Shown here: positions 1-23,036 of the stretch, piece by piece | Numbering within the stretch: position 1 is the stretch's first letter | Layout: every line of letters begins with the position of its first letter | DNA from: Armadillidium nasatum | Lineage: Eukaryota; Arthropoda; Malacostraca; Isopoda; Armadillidiidae | Length of the DNA stretch: 64,000 nt | NCBI GenBank assembly: GCA_009176605.1 | Contig: SEYY01000906.1 | Location: 22,810 to 86,809 of the forward strand | Direction of reading: 5' to 3' | Notes under the pieces: model-generated | What the model saw: only the letters and a program-made list of their open reading frames with translations | What the model was told of the DNA's origin: nothing | The model's database searches: none | Program-made: the position numbers and the translations under genes

Positions 1-229
1 TTTTAAAGCACTTCGAGGTAAATATCATAATAGAAAGTCCATTCAAACAATGCTTACTAGTGAATTTGGCGCCAATGCCCAAGTTGAGAAACACTTGTTT
101 AGAGGTTAGATGGAAAACGATGTTAGTCCAACTGAAAGGCTGAAAACCCTACCAGACAGTTTAAATAAAACTCAAGGACTGACATTGAAACCAACGAGCC
201 GAAAAACAGAATCTTTTATAGGGCTGTGA
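1..229. other. Unassigned AT-rich sequence
   Basis: No open frame, splice-flanked exon or repeat family recognised on either strand. Confidence 0.5.
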
Positions 230-306
230 GAGAAGGACCTTTAAAAGCTGATGGAGAAAGATTCTGGTTCCACTGACAGGATGAAAATCCTTTCTGGGAG
301 AAAGGT
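230..306 (+). repeat. Possible 3' fragment of the SINE family seen at 24,953-25,145
   Basis: Positions about 268-298 carry the same tail motif as the SINE at 25 kb and the copy at 54.8 kb: ACTGACAG, then a short stem closed by GAAA, then a CTGGG element. Only about 35 bp align by eye, so this could be chance or a very old fragment. Confidence 0.3.
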
Positions 307-312
307 CATGAA

Positions 313-1300
<988 letters not shown>

Positions 1301-1303
1301 CAG

Positions 1304-5588
<4,285 letters not shown>

Positions 5589-5589
5589 C

Positions 5590-5780
5590 TAAGTTATTAG
5601 AAAACTTGTAAGAGATAATTGTTTGAGGGAATTAGAAGAGGTGAGAGGAGATTGAAGAACGTTGGTTAAATTTTAGAGGAAACTTGAATAGAAATATAGA
5701 AAATAGAAAAAAAAGTGAGTGGTGGAATATATTAAAAGTTTAATTAAAGAAAAAGAAAGTAACTTTTTCGTATTGACAAG
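5590..5780 (+). mobile_element. Possible very old RTE-like LINE fragment
   Basis: In one plus-strand frame KKSEWWNILKV is followed by KKKK at the spacing seen in the J3 LINE (KGSEWWCEEVNIVVKEKKEAF). Several stops are present and the match is short, so this is tentative. Confidence 0.3.
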
Positions 5781-6182
5781 TTTAGAAAAGTTCTAAGTGA
5801 TAAAACATCGACGAGAAGAACGGATAAAAGATAATTAAGTAATCACAAAGAAACATAAGGAAAGAACATAAATATAAGATATAGGATGATAAGTGGCTCA
5901 AATAACATAAGGTATTTTCAAAGAAGTGGTCCTCATTTTTGCTCCAGCCTTTCTTCAACTCTATTCTCTTTTTTATAATTTTACATCTTTTTCCCAGATA
6001 TTTTCTTTTAGCAACTCTTTTACAAAGAATGATGTCTATTTTGGATCCTTTTAAATATCTCTCTTCATGTCCCACCTCAATTATGAATTTATTAATTGGT
6101 TTGAAAAACATTATTGGGGAGAAAACTAATATTAATGAATAACTTATAATAAGCAGATTTTCAAATACTTCCAATAAAACAT
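5781..6182. other. Unassigned AT-rich sequence
   Basis: Holds a 130-codon minus-strand open frame (6,174-5,782) rich in F, I, L and K, with no recognisable domain and no splice support. I do not call it a gene. Confidence 0.4.
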
Positions 6183-6298
<116 letters not shown>

Positions 6299-6437
6299 TT
6301 AGTAAGTAAAATTTCAGAGTTTTATATTTTCTTTTGCTTTTGTTTCATAACGACAAAATAATTCTCAGTTTTATATTATTATAATTTGTAACATAATTTA
6401 TTTATATTAAAAGCTAATTTCGGTTTTGATTTTGCAG

Positions 6438-6782
6438 TTAGATTTAGAATTTACGAACAACGGAAGACCTGAACAAATATATCACTGGAATTACAAACCG
6501 AACATTGCAATAAACGTCCCAGACTCATCTCAAACGAGAAGACCTCCATCTTCAAGTGTTACTAAGACACCAGTCCGAATGCCCCCAGAGATCCCACTTA
6601 TCCCGAAGGTGTCTAAGAAGGAAACGTCATTGGTTGACAAATCTTTTGTTCGTCCTCTTATTTCTCTGGAAACAGAATTTGTGTATAATGGACGACCGAA
6701 CAATGTCTATATCTGGAAAGCAAAACAGAGGAAAAGACAAGTCAAACCCAAACATCCTTATTTTAAGCATTTCAATTATTAA
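6438..6782 (+). CDS. Probable terminal exon of a host gene, function unknown
   Basis: A clean acceptor (pyrimidine-rich tract, TTTTGCAG ending at 6,437) opens a 115-codon frame that ends in TAA. The peptide is non-repetitive at DNA level, uses ordinary codons and holds two copies of a motif about 80 residues apart: LEFTNNGRPEQIYHWN near the start and ETEFVYNGRPNNVYIWK near the end. The consensus is EF-x2-NGRP-x2-[IV]Y-x-W, joined by a serine/proline-rich linker. The C terminus is basic (KQRKRQVKPK). I do not know a family with this pair of motifs. The phase-0 start, the open length and the internal repeat argue for a real exon; the upstream exons are uncertain (candidate at 1,304). Confidence 0.7.
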   Translation, partial: LDLEFTNNGRPEQIYHWNYKPNIAINVPDSSQTRRPPSSSVTKTPVRMPPEIPLIPKVSKKETSLVDKSFVRPLISLETEFVYNGRPNNVYIWKAKQRKRQVKPKHPYFKHFNY

Positions 6783-7405
<623 letters not shown>

Positions 7406-7449
7406 AAGTTTGCAAATATTTTAAGTAAATCCGTAGTGCATATTATTAT

Positions 7450-8208
<759 letters not shown>

Positions 8209-8305
<97 letters not shown>

Positions 8306-8324
8306 TAATATATATATATATATA
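8209..8324. repeat. (TA)n tail of the J1 LINE copy
   Basis: Begins directly after the J1 3' hairpin. Two TAATA slips near the right end. Confidence 0.97.
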
Positions 8325-8941
8325 CTAAATTATCAAAATGTTTTGCGTGCATATTGGTGAAAAGAAGTTCATTTGAAAATGAAGAAATTGCATTGAAATG
8401 TTTTCTTAATTAATTTTGAAATTCCCTAAATTTGATAGGGATGATTTTTTTTCCTATTTCAGAGCAGAATATATGCCTTTTAACTTCCCTTTCGGAGACG
8501 CCGGACGAAACGTTAAAGTTTTTATTATCTAGTTATGTTTCAAAGTATTTTCAAATCATTCCATTAGTTAAAAGCTTTCTTTTATTATGAAAACGTGACG
8601 TTTTTGAAAAAAAGAACTAAAGTTGATCTCATATTTCGTGATCAGTTTTAATGAATTCAAACATTGCTCAATTGAAGAGTTATTCAAACAACATTTTATC
8701 TTATTTCTCAAACTTTCCAGAAAAAAAAATTCGGCATTTTTGCTTCTACCAATCTTGGGGCTGCTACACCTACTATTACTTCTTCTACTACTTTAAGTGA
8801 TATTACTATCAAAAACTGATACTATTAATATTGATACTACTACTACTATTACTTATAAATAATAAAAATAATAATTTTTATTATTATTATTTTTAAAATT
8901 GTTACTATTATTATTATATTTATTATTAATGAATATAATAT
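8325..8941. other. Unassigned AT-rich spacer
   Basis: A TTTCCTATTTCAG acceptor-like site precedes a short open stretch near 8,465-8,530, but two frames compete and no donor supports either. The right part is ACT/ATT-rich low complexity. Confidence 0.4.
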
Positions 8942-10324
<1,383 letters not shown>

Positions 10325-10399
10325 AGCCATGTCACAAAATTTTCTTGCGTGCCGTGATTGTTTGAATGGTAGTTTCATGTGATCATATACATGTGGGAA

Positions 10400-12440
10400 T
10401 AATAGGAGAAGTGAGATTTCTATTAACTTTGCTTATGCTCATGACCTCTTTGCAATTTTCGAATCTGTCGAACATCACTTAATTAACTCTCAACCTAATA
10501 TTTTACTTATGTCTGAGACAAATATTCCCCAATGACTTTAATATCTCCAACTGCAACATTTTACAGTTTCAATATGAAGGTTGAAGCAAGTGCCTATATA
10601 AACATTAGCTTCCTTGTAATATCTGAATGATCTATGGCTTAAATTCTGTTTTCATAAAGCTACTATTATCTTTCTTTCTGCATTTGCTACCCTAAGGGAA
10701 CAGCTTTTAATTAAAAATTTTTTTTTACTATTTCTTATGAGATCATTACACTTTCTCTTTCAAATGCTGAAGTTCTATGTTTTGGGGATATTAACGTACA
10801 CCACGATGAATCATTGGGCTTCTCCAATACTGATGCAGGTAAGGAAAAGGATAAATCATTCAGTATTTCTGAGGTATCTGAAACAGTTGATTAAAGAAAC
10901 AATTCAAATTGCGGGTGTCTCCAACAAATTCGTACATACGTTTGACTTTTTCCCACTAGTAACTTTGCTAGTACTACCTTATATAATAAGCCATTTTTTC
11001 TCCAATGGGGACCTCTGGCAACAATTTTGCAATTTTAATTATAATATTCTCCTTTCCAGCATCTTTTTCAGCCTACCGTAAAGGAATTTTCTGACATAAT
11101 AGAGTTGAGGAATACACTCATTTAAACTAACTGTCCTTGCAATAAATCCTGCTTTGAAATTGAGCATGCTTCAGATCTACCGAAATTGTGGAGGACCTTA
11201 ACCGATGATTTTAATAGCAGGTTCATTTCTTCTTTGATTAAAGGTGTGTTCTATGAAATCAAGAGTGACGTAACGCTTAAGCCAGCTTCAGCGAGCAGAA
11301 TTGGCAGAATCTTGAATTTTCGTACAACACTTCGCTGTAGAAATTAACAGCTGATCTATATAAACAAACGTAAATATATATTAATATCTAATATAATCAC
11401 ATTTAATTAATTAATTTAAGCAATCATTTAATTTAATTAATATCATAAAAGCCATATGTAGGAATATAAAATAACGTATGAGTCAAACGAAGATTTTAAA
11501 AAGACTTTGGCGGCAGCCATGACTAAAAACATTGGAAACAACGAAAAATTCCGTATAATTAAAAATCATTAATTTGCTTCATTTAAAACATATTAATGAT
11601 ATGAAAATGCTAAAATAATTATCCGTAATAATTTGCATACAAATAAGAATATTTACAAAAGGTATTTATTCTATATAAAAAAAGGACTTGGCCTAACTCC
11701 TCCATGTTTGCTTACATCATGTGACCATCTCTGCTCGCTTGAGAAAATTGAAGATTCAAATTCCTATCTTCATTTTCGCTTCCGCGAGTAGAAATATTGC
11801 AGGAAAACTCGTAGGACACGATTCATGGGACACTTCGCTATAGAAATCTTCAAATCCCTTTAAGAATCTTGACCATGAAGCACACCTTAAATCTTTTTTT
11901 TTCTTTTTTTTTCAAAAGTTCATAGTTTGTTGATATCTGTTCTTATGATATTTAGAAAAGAAACAACGAGTACCCTGAAAAAAAAAAATTTCGGACTCCT
12001 TTCATTTTTTAAAATTTTCCTTCAGCTCGGAATTGATGCAGAGATTTTATTAAACCGGCTAAGCGTACTTTCACTAAAAAGGAATGTATTAACCCCCTTG
12101 GTTGTTGATTCTATAGATAAAAATTTCTTGCCAATTATACTATTTTTAAACAACTTCTAAAAATCTCTTTTCCCACCTCTTATTCTTTCTGATGGATATG
12201 TGGATAGCACTCCCGCTGAAAAGGATTTTAGTTTTCAATTAATTTCTCTCTGGAAGACTATGGCATCTCTCCACCTTTTGACTTCTTTTACTTTTTCTGA
12301 AAGTTTTTTTTTATGACAAGACGCTACCATCTTCAACACTGGTAGAGCGATTTTTCTCATTCGCAGGAATCACTCTAACTTCCAAAGGAAATTTTTTTCA
12401 GTCAAACTTTAGAAATTTTTGGTTTTGTTACTCAGAAGAT
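10400..12440 (+). mobile_element. Very old Jockey-type LINE copy, split by a TTAA-flanked insert
   Basis: Plus-strand pieces resemble the J1/J2 endonuclease: SVEHHLINSQPNILLMSET near 10,465, then FGDINVHHDESLG near 10,780 (compare GDFNVHH in J1). Further on, near 12,180, LILSDGYVDSTPAEK aligns with the EN-RT linker of the family. Many stops and shifts show long decay. The stretch 11,242-11,886 interrupts it and looks like a later insertion. Confidence 0.6.
11242..11886. mobile_element. Candidate non-autonomous DNA transposon with TTAA flanks
   Basis: The ends read AGGTGTGTTCTATG at the left and, inverted, GGTGTGCTTCATGG at the right, each next to a TTAA (11,238-11,241 and 11,887-11,890). The sequence ACACTTCGCTRTAGAAAT occurs near both ends in direct orientation. 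It interrupts the old LINE. A TTAA target site is typical of piggyBac and Kolobok superfamilies; the TIRs are short and imperfect, so the call is tentative. Confidence 0.4.
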
Positions 12441-12589
12441 GTGAATTAAAAGAAAATTTGTAAGGAGCCTCTGTTTAGGCTTACGTTAATGTTTAGTTTG
12501 CAAGATATAGCTTATATTTGTTTTAAAAAGAGTTCTAGAAAGTTTCAGTATACGTAGATAGCAAAGTAAGGTCGGGTACACAATGTGAA

Positions 12590-13690
12590 CAAATGTCATT
12601 TACAGTCGTGGCGAATAACCGGCAACTTGAATCGTCTAACAAATGTAGAAATGACCGACATGCGCTTAGCGTATGGCGCTGCAAATAGTAATGCAAGACG
12701 TGCAGTAAGGATATAACGAGATCGTTTTCCAAATCTTAATGCTCCAGGTCCTAGAAGACTCACAAACCTTCAACGACAATTGTTTGAATCATGAACATTC
12801 AGAGCTAATAGACTAAATGCAGGTCGCCCAATGAAAATGCTTCTGCATACTATGGAAGAGGTTTTACGTCATATTCGTCGTCCCCCACGCACGAGCACCA
12901 GCGCCGCTGCAGCAGATATGAAGATTGAACATCTAAATTCCGTGCATTGAGAAATGGTCGTTTCCATCCGTATTACTTTCAGAGGGTACAGGGTTTACAA
13001 CAAGAAGATACTTTGCTAATGTACATGCCCTACTTGCTATTGTGTCGTTTTTTTGTGATTGTTTTATGGAATGTTCGTGCGATCGAACATGTGGAAATAA
13101 GTGTAAAAGCAAATTTTCTATTAACTTGCTAATTGTGTCTGCTTTTTTCAGGATCAGGAGGCAAATGAGGCAAATACATATTGTTCACAGATGAGGCGTA
13201 TTTCAGGCTTGATGGCGTATTCAATTTCATAACAATCACGAATGGCACGTGAACAACCCACTTGTCGTGCATCAACCTGGATATCAAAAACAATAGGGAG
13301 CGTATGTCTAAGGTGGTATTGTACAGAATATTTCTTCAAGGAGTACTTCTGAATTATTAGAGGATGTACCCATAGCTATTCACATACGAATGTTGTTCCG
13401 ACACGACGAGGCTCCATCATATTTTCATACAAAATTACCAGGATGTTCAATTTCCAAATCGATGGGACAGTGTCCTGGCCTGCGAGGTCCCTAGATATGA
13501 ATCCTCTTGATTTCTGTTATTGGAGGTACATGAGGAACCCTATTTATGACACATTTGTTGAGTCAGAGGAGGATCTCGTATCAAGAATTGCAGTGGCTTC
13601 TGCAGATATTGCATAGGTGCCAGGCCTCTTCGAAAACATACAAAAATCACTACGATGTAGAAAACGTATGTAAATTGATGTTGGCGATAG
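12590..13690 (+). pseudogene. Degenerate Tc1/mariner-superfamily transposase
   Basis: An N-terminal helix-turn-helix region is readable at about 12,650-12,940 (MRLAYGAANSNARRAVRI, RFPNLNAPGPRRLTN, AGRPMKM), then HPYYFQRVQGLQQEDTL near 12,965. The first catalytic block is at about 13,183 (LFTDEAYFRLDG, FNFHNNHEWHVNNP), and later degenerate blocks LEDVPIAIH and FRHDEAP lie near 13,355-13,420. In-frame stops and several frameshifts are spread throughout, so it is dead. The block order fits the Tc1/mariner DDE transposases with an LFTDEA first motif common in insects. I could not define TIRs. It is unrelated to the intact-looking mariner at 17.3 kb. Confidence 0.75.
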
Positions 13691-13871
13691 ATACTTTAAA
13701 CAATTATTGAAAATAATGGTTGTAAACAATAAATGTTACGTTTGCTAATAGTGTTTGATTTTCCATCGTATGCCTACTCTTAACCTTTATGTGCACTATC
13801 GAGTAGACTAAACATTTGTGGATACATGTGTATAATATAAAATGTGCCAATTTTGCCTTCCCTACTCGCCG

Positions 13872-14790
<919 letters not shown>

Positions 14791-14918
14791 GGTGGACCGG
14801 ATATCCGCATCCGCATATATCCTCATCATTTTTCCAATATCCGCATCCGCGGATATCCGCAATTGAATATCCGCAACCGCATCCGCCTCCGCGGATAGTA
14901 AAAAATTATAAGTAAATT

Positions 14919-15620
14919 ATGAGTTCAGCTGAATCATGTTTGTCAGATGTGATACCACTTGTTTCAACATTGAAAGTTGTGTTAACAAATGTTATTAAGT
15001 CTAAGGGAGTTTCAAGGATGACTGAAACATTAATGAAGGAGATGAACGACAGATTTGAAAACCTGGAAAATGATGATGCTTTTACAATTGCAACCTTTTT
15101 AGATCCTAGGTACAAAACAAAATTTTTTAAACCACTTGTTTCTCAGAATGTTAAAATCAAATTAGGATGCTTATGCGATGAGATGATAGAAACAGCTAAA
15201 ATAACGCCTTTCAAGAAAAAGCAAAAGCTCTCAGATACAAAAGAAACAAAATCTGTTAGCTTAAGCATTGCAAAATCAATGAAAGATCTTCTAGCTTCCA
15301 GCAGCGATGAAGAATCACGGTCAGAAATGTCAAAGGATATAATATCGATTATTGAAAATTATCTGAAACTCCCACGTTTGGAGGCAGATAAATACCAACT
15401 GGTTTGGTGGAGAGATAATTGCAAAAGTTTCCCTTTTCTTGATGAGCTGGCAAGGACTTATTTATCATGTCCTTCAACTTGTGTTGCTAGTGAGCGTCTT
15501 TTCAGTTGTGCAGGCCTCATTTACGACGAAAAGCGAACCAAACCTTCACCTGAAAGAGCCCAAAAGCTTTTATTTCTAAAAAATAACTTACCAATTATTA
15601 ACTTCAAATGGAATATTTGA
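14919..15620 (+). pseudogene. hAT transposase, C-terminal part with dimerisation domain
   Basis: A 233-codon frame. Residues about 175-225 are the hAT C-terminal dimerisation domain: VWWRDN, FPFLDELARTYLSCPST, then ASERLFSCAG and a leucine-rich KLLFLKNNL. Residues 50-70 (FLDPRYKTKFF) are the usual upstream block. The BED finger and the first catalytic half are absent, because the element's left TIR lies only 130 bp upstream. The frame is intact but cannot code for a working transposase; it looks like an internally deleted hAT of the ZBED-like group. Confidence 0.88.
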
Positions 15621-15655
15621 AACTGTGAAGTATGAAGGTAATACTGAATTACTGG

Positions 15656-15894
<239 letters not shown>

Positions 15895-15933
15895 AAAAAC
15901 CAAGGCCAGTGCAAAGGCGAACATATTTAATAG

Positions 15934-15964
15934 GACATTTCGAATCTATTAGATTCATCTTCAG
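15934..15964 (-). ncRNA. Hammerhead-like motif, palindrome left arm
   Basis: Inverted copy of the motif at 16,746-16,776; reads GAAATGTC instead of GAAACGTC, so the self-complementary ACGT is lost here. Confidence 0.45.
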
Positions 15965-16035
15965 CTAAAATTAAACAAAATTACAAAAATTAAAAGTGAT
16001 GAAAATAAAAAATAAATATAAAACAAAAATAAAAA

Positions 16036-16094
<59 letters not shown>

Positions 16095-16745
16095 CCAGAA
16101 AAATAACAGAAAGGAAATACAGTTGGTTGGTTGATGAAAAAACATAAAAAAATAACCTATATAAAATATGACAGAAATTAAAAATGAAAGACAAGACTGA
16201 TAACAAAAAAATAAAATGCACAATTGAACATTACAAAATTAAAAAATTAAAAGAAAAATTAAAAAATAAATAAAGTTTAAAAAAAAAAAAAAATAATAAA
16301 AAATATAAAAGTAGAGATAATGTTAATTATTTTTAATTCTTTAATTTTTTGTTTTTGTCATTATGATGTTATTGTCATTATCTCTACTTTTATATTTTTT
16401 ATTATTTTTTTTTTTTAAACTTTATTTATTTTTTAATTTTTCTTTTAATTTTTTAATTTTGTAATGTTCAATTGTGCATTTTATTTTTTTGTTATCGGTC
16501 TTGTCTTTCATTTTTAATTTCTGTCATATTTTATATAGGTTATTTTTTTATGTTTTCTCATCAACCAACCAACTGTATTTCCTTTCTGTTATTTTTCTGG
16601 AATTTTATTTTTTTTACTGTGGAAATGTCCTCATGAATTTTGGTGCGTTTTTTTTTTTTTTTTTTTTTAATCTTTTTTTATTTTTGTTTTATATTTATTT
16701 TTTATTTTCATCACTTTTAATTTTTGTAATTTTGTTTAATTTTAG

Positions 16746-16776
16746 CTGAAGATGAATCTAATAGATTCGAAACGTC
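16746..16776 (+). ncRNA. Hammerhead-like motif, palindrome right arm
   Basis: CTGAAGA, T, GAATCT, AAT, AGATTC, GAAACGTC. The core heptad fits CTGANGA, the 6-bp stem is perfect, and TAG before the core can pair with CTA after the putative cleavage point. One extra base separates core and stem. Confidence 0.5.
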
Positions 16777-16850
16777 CTATTATATATGTTCGCCTTTGCA
16801 CTGGCCTTGATTTTTATCATTAGAATCAGATTCCCTAGGAATACATCATT

Positions 16851-17291
<441 letters not shown>

Positions 17292-18596
17292 AAGGGTGGT
17301 TAAATTGTATGGGCCGATGTTGAATGTGAACCACACCTAAACGTCAAGTTTTTTACTGCATTTCATTTGACTTTTTTCAATTTCAGACTTACTCAATTTG
17401 AACCATGGAAAGATACACAATGGAGCAACGTGTTAAAGTTATTCAGGCTTATTATGAAAATGGGCGTTCAAATCAAAATGCATATCGTGCACTTCGTGAT
17501 TTTTTTGGTCAATTTAATCGTCCAAATGTGCGTACAATCGGGAAAAATCGTGAAAAAATTTGAGCAAACCGGGCCTGTAGGAGATTTGAAAAGACCAGTG
17601 CATGCTCGTACAGCTCGTACTGCAGAAAATATTGCTGCTGTTCGCGATAGTGTGGCTGAGGAGCCATCCACTTCAACTCGTCGTCGTGCCCAACAATTGC
17701 ACCTCTCACGCTCGTCGTTGATGAACATTATGCATAAAGACTTGCATTTAAACGCTTACAAGGTGCAATTGACTCAAGAACTAAAGCCTCTTGACCATAC
17801 AAAACGTCGTCAATGGTCAGAATGGTGGCAAGAAATGGCAACAGTGGATGATCAATTTTCGAGGAAAATCATCTTCAGTGATGAGGCACATTTTCACCTC
17901 AGTGGATTCGTCAATAAGCAGAATTGCCTCATTTGGGCGAATGCTAATCCAAGAGTGATTGTCGAAAAACCAATGCACCCACAAAGAGTGACTGTTTGGT
18001 GTGGTTTATGGGCTGGCGGCATCATCGGGCCGTATTTTTTCCAAAATGAGGCCGGTCAGGCAGTTACTGTGAATGGTGTTCGCTATCGTGAGATGATAAC
18101 GAACTTTTTATGGCACGAATTGGAAGGTATGGATGTGGACGATATGTGGTTTCAACAGGACGGTGCTACTTGCCACACAGCTAAAGAAACAATGGCCATT
18201 TTGCGCGACAAATTCAATGGCCGTGTTATCTCACGTGGTGGCGATGTCAATTGGCCGCCAAGATCATGTGATTTGACACCGTTGGACTTCTTTCTTTGGG
18301 GTTATTTGAAAGAAAAGGTGTACGTCGATAAGCCAGCAACAATTCAAGAGCTAAAGGATGAGATAATTCGGCACATTAACGGCATAGAACCCCAATTATG
18401 CCTCAGCGTCATCGAAAATTTGGACCATCGGATGGAGGTGTGCCGCCGAGGTCGCGGCGGCCATTTGGCCGATATTTTGTTCCATACATAATTGAACCAT
18501 ACCATATTATCATAATAAAAAGAAATGACAATAAATTCCTAAGTAATTTGTGTTTTATTCAAAATCAACATCGGCCCATAAAATTTAACCACCCTT
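17292..18596 (+). mobile_element. DD41D (rosa-like) mariner transposon, nearly intact
   Basis: 1,305 bp bounded by 32-bp terminal inverted repeats starting AAGGGTGGTTAAATT (17,292-17,323 and 18,565-18,596). They match at 31 of 32 positions and are flanked by TA on both sides. It carries one transposase gene with a single apparent frameshift. High TIR identity suggests a recent insertion. It landed in the (TA)n array inside the hAT. Confidence 0.95.
17405..18491 (+). pseudogene. Mariner-family transposase, DD41D type, one frameshift
   Basis: The product would cut and paste its own element. The natural start is the ATG at 17,405 (MERYTMEQRVKVIQAYYENG), a helix-turn-helix start typical of the family. 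That frame stops after about 52 codons, and the rest (from VKKFEQTGPVGDLKRP) continues in the next frame to 18,491; the shift falls in the GGGAAAAA run at 17,540-17,547. Catalytic residues are the Asp in IFSDEAHF (17,880), the Asp in QQDGATCH (18,159) and the Asp in LTPLDFFLWG (18,285). The second and third are separated by 41 residues, which defines the DD41D (rosa) group. All three are intact, and a single-base shift in a homopolymer could be an assembly error. Confidence 0.93.
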
Positions 18597-20758
<2,162 letters not shown>

Positions 20759-20768
20759 GGTTCGTTTT

Positions 20769-20774
<6 letters not shown>

Positions 20775-20834
<60 letters not shown>

Positions 20835-20848
20835 TTTTTTTTTTTTGA
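20775..20848. repeat. (TTA)n and poly(T) tract
   Basis: About 20 TTA units followed by a T run. Confidence 0.95.
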
Positions 20849-20881
20849 AATTTTTTTTTTTGAAATTTTTATTTAAATTAT

Positions 20882-21019
<138 letters not shown>

Positions 21020-22213
21020 TTGCCTCTGGTGGGCAAAGGCCAGAGGCCTACCAAATTTCCACCAGAGAAAGGAGCAAATCGGGATTCTGGTTAGATTAAA
21101 GGCCAACATGTCCCGAGACAGTGTTTGAAGGTGTGTAAGTCATAGGAAATTGGGAAAATAGATGAAGGGAGTGTGTTCCAGAATGTACCAGTAGAGTACA
21201 TGTAAGATTGGGCATAAGGTTAAGTTTGGGATTTGAGAGTTTGACAGAGAAAAAATGAGACTGTGTAGGAAGACGTGTCGCAGGAGCACTTCTCAAAGGA
21301 GGAGGTATGCGACGAGAGAATTCGAAAGAGCATTGTTCGTTGTAACAATTAGAAGAGCAGAAATAGATTTGAAAGAATTAGGGTAAGTAGGAGAGTTGAT
21401 AAGACGAAAAGTACTAGACCCCATCATTTCCAGGAGAGCTGTATGAGTGGATCCACTCCAGATGTGTGAGATGTACCCTATACAGGGGCGAAAAACACCA
21501 TTATAAAGAGCAAGAAACTGGAGTGGTGTAAATTAGTTTTGAAGGCGCCTCAGACACCCAACCTCTTAGAAGCTTGTTTAGAAAGAGAAGTAATGTGATC
21601 TTTCCAAGAAAGATCACGATAAAAAGAAGCACCGACAATATTAAGGAGAGATGAAGGTTTGAATTGTGTTTTTATGAAGAAGATATCATAGTTGTGTGGA
21701 AGATTGTGTCGAGTAGAGAGATGGAGGAATTGATGTTTTTGGGGCATTTAAAACTACCATGTATTCTCTTCCCCAATTTGAAATTGGGAGATAAATCAGA
21801 GGATAGTTGCTCCAAGGCTACCCTCCTTGCGTCTATTAACTGTTGTTTGGAGAGGCTCCTTTCAAACTATAAAGAGTAATGAAGGGTGGAGTCATCGGCA
21901 CAGAAGTGGATAGGAGATGAAGTAACAAAGAGAAGGTCATTAATGAAGACCAGAAAAAGTGTTGGTGATAGGACAGACCCTAAAGGAACACCAATATTAA
22001 GAGATTTAAAGGAAGAACGGTGGGTCTCTACAACAGCTGGTATAGGACGACCAGAAAGGAAATCAGAGAGAAGGCCACAGAGAAAAGGATAGATTCCGAA
22101 AGAGGGAAGTTTGGAAATCAAAGCTTTGTGCCAGACTCTATTGAAAGCTTTCGATATGTCCAGCAAAAGATTCACCGAAATACCGAAGAGTGGAGGACCA
22201 AGGGTCAGAGAGT
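21020..22213 (-). mobile_element. J1 LINE, 5'-truncated copy
   Basis: The 3' terminal motif GCCTCTGGTGGGCAAAGGCC is at 21,021, followed on the minus strand by pieces of the thumb and C terminus. Then come HLSTRHNLPHNYDIFF near 21,720 and the palm (FNRVWHKALISKLPSFGIYP, GSVLSPTLFLVFINDLLF, ADDSTLHYS) at 22,175-21,867. It breaks off at about 22,213. Several frameshifts. Confidence 0.9.
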
Positions 22214-22349
22214 CTAGAAATTTTAGTCAGTTACTGAAATTGTTCAAAAATTTGAATGATTTTTTATATATATTGTCGCAAATTTTACATTTTACAAGAA
22301 ACAAAAAAAGTGAGGTATACTTTTCTTTTTACTTCAATTTGACACCTTC

Positions 22350-22393
<44 letters not shown>

Positions 22394-23036
22394 GAATTTG
22401 ATAAAAATTTCCGAAAACATAGAGAAAGAGTATAGCTAAAGTTTGACTGTCCATATTTTTATATCTATTCCTGAAAAAAATTTATGATGTTTTGAATTTT
22501 AAGAAATTTTTTTTTAAAATGTTCAATTTTTTTTTTAATTTTACCTCAAAACGTGTGCTTAGGGAAACATATCTAGGATACCTCATTATGATATTTAGCT
22601 GTACCCTTCTTCTAGAATTCCTGAAAATTTGAACAAGTTCGGTCAAGAAAATAAAAGTTATGAAGGAAAAAGTGATAGGGAATGTATTTCCGAATCTATA
22701 AAAGTTACAGAAATTTGACAAGAATTCGAAAATGCGCATCTCGCCCAATAATGAAGATTCCATTTTTTTGTACTTTATATAGTAAATAATTTTATTCCAG
22801 AATATTATAATCTACAAAAAAAAGTCGATGAAAATGTTCTGACCTACTTAATGAAAAAAAAGAGCTTTTGGTATTGTAAGTTGGGTTCACGGGTCCATAG
22901 TGTTTGACACCCATTCTCTGAGCAGTTAAAGATTCTATGGTACATTCACACCTCCACATTTGTTTGCTCTGTATAAGGGTTGCTTTCATTTCTGTTATTT
23001 ATATTGTAAACCAGATATATGAGATGGTTTCACAAT
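22214..23036. other. Unassigned AT-rich sequence with a poly(T) tract
   Basis: T run at about 22,353-22,390. A 93-codon minus frame (22,763-22,482) has no known domain. Lies just outside the long-TIR transposon that begins near 23,040 and may be a flanking old repeat. Confidence 0.4.

Noticed and set aside
5782-6174. 130-codon minus-strand frame
   Set aside because: Composition matches random AT-rich DNA, no domain, no conserved start or splice sites.
8490-8530. CGGAGACGCCGGACGAAACGTT, similar to the GAAACGTT end of the PLE hairpin motif
   Set aside because: The CTGANGA core is missing and the pairing is poor; probably chance.
12600-12615. CAGTCGTGG resembling a Tc1 TIR start beside the degenerate transposase
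   Set aside because: It lies within the readable coding region and no inverted partner was found near 13,700.
22482-22763. 93-codon minus-strand frame
   Set aside because: No recognisable domain; in an unassigned AT-rich repeat-like region.
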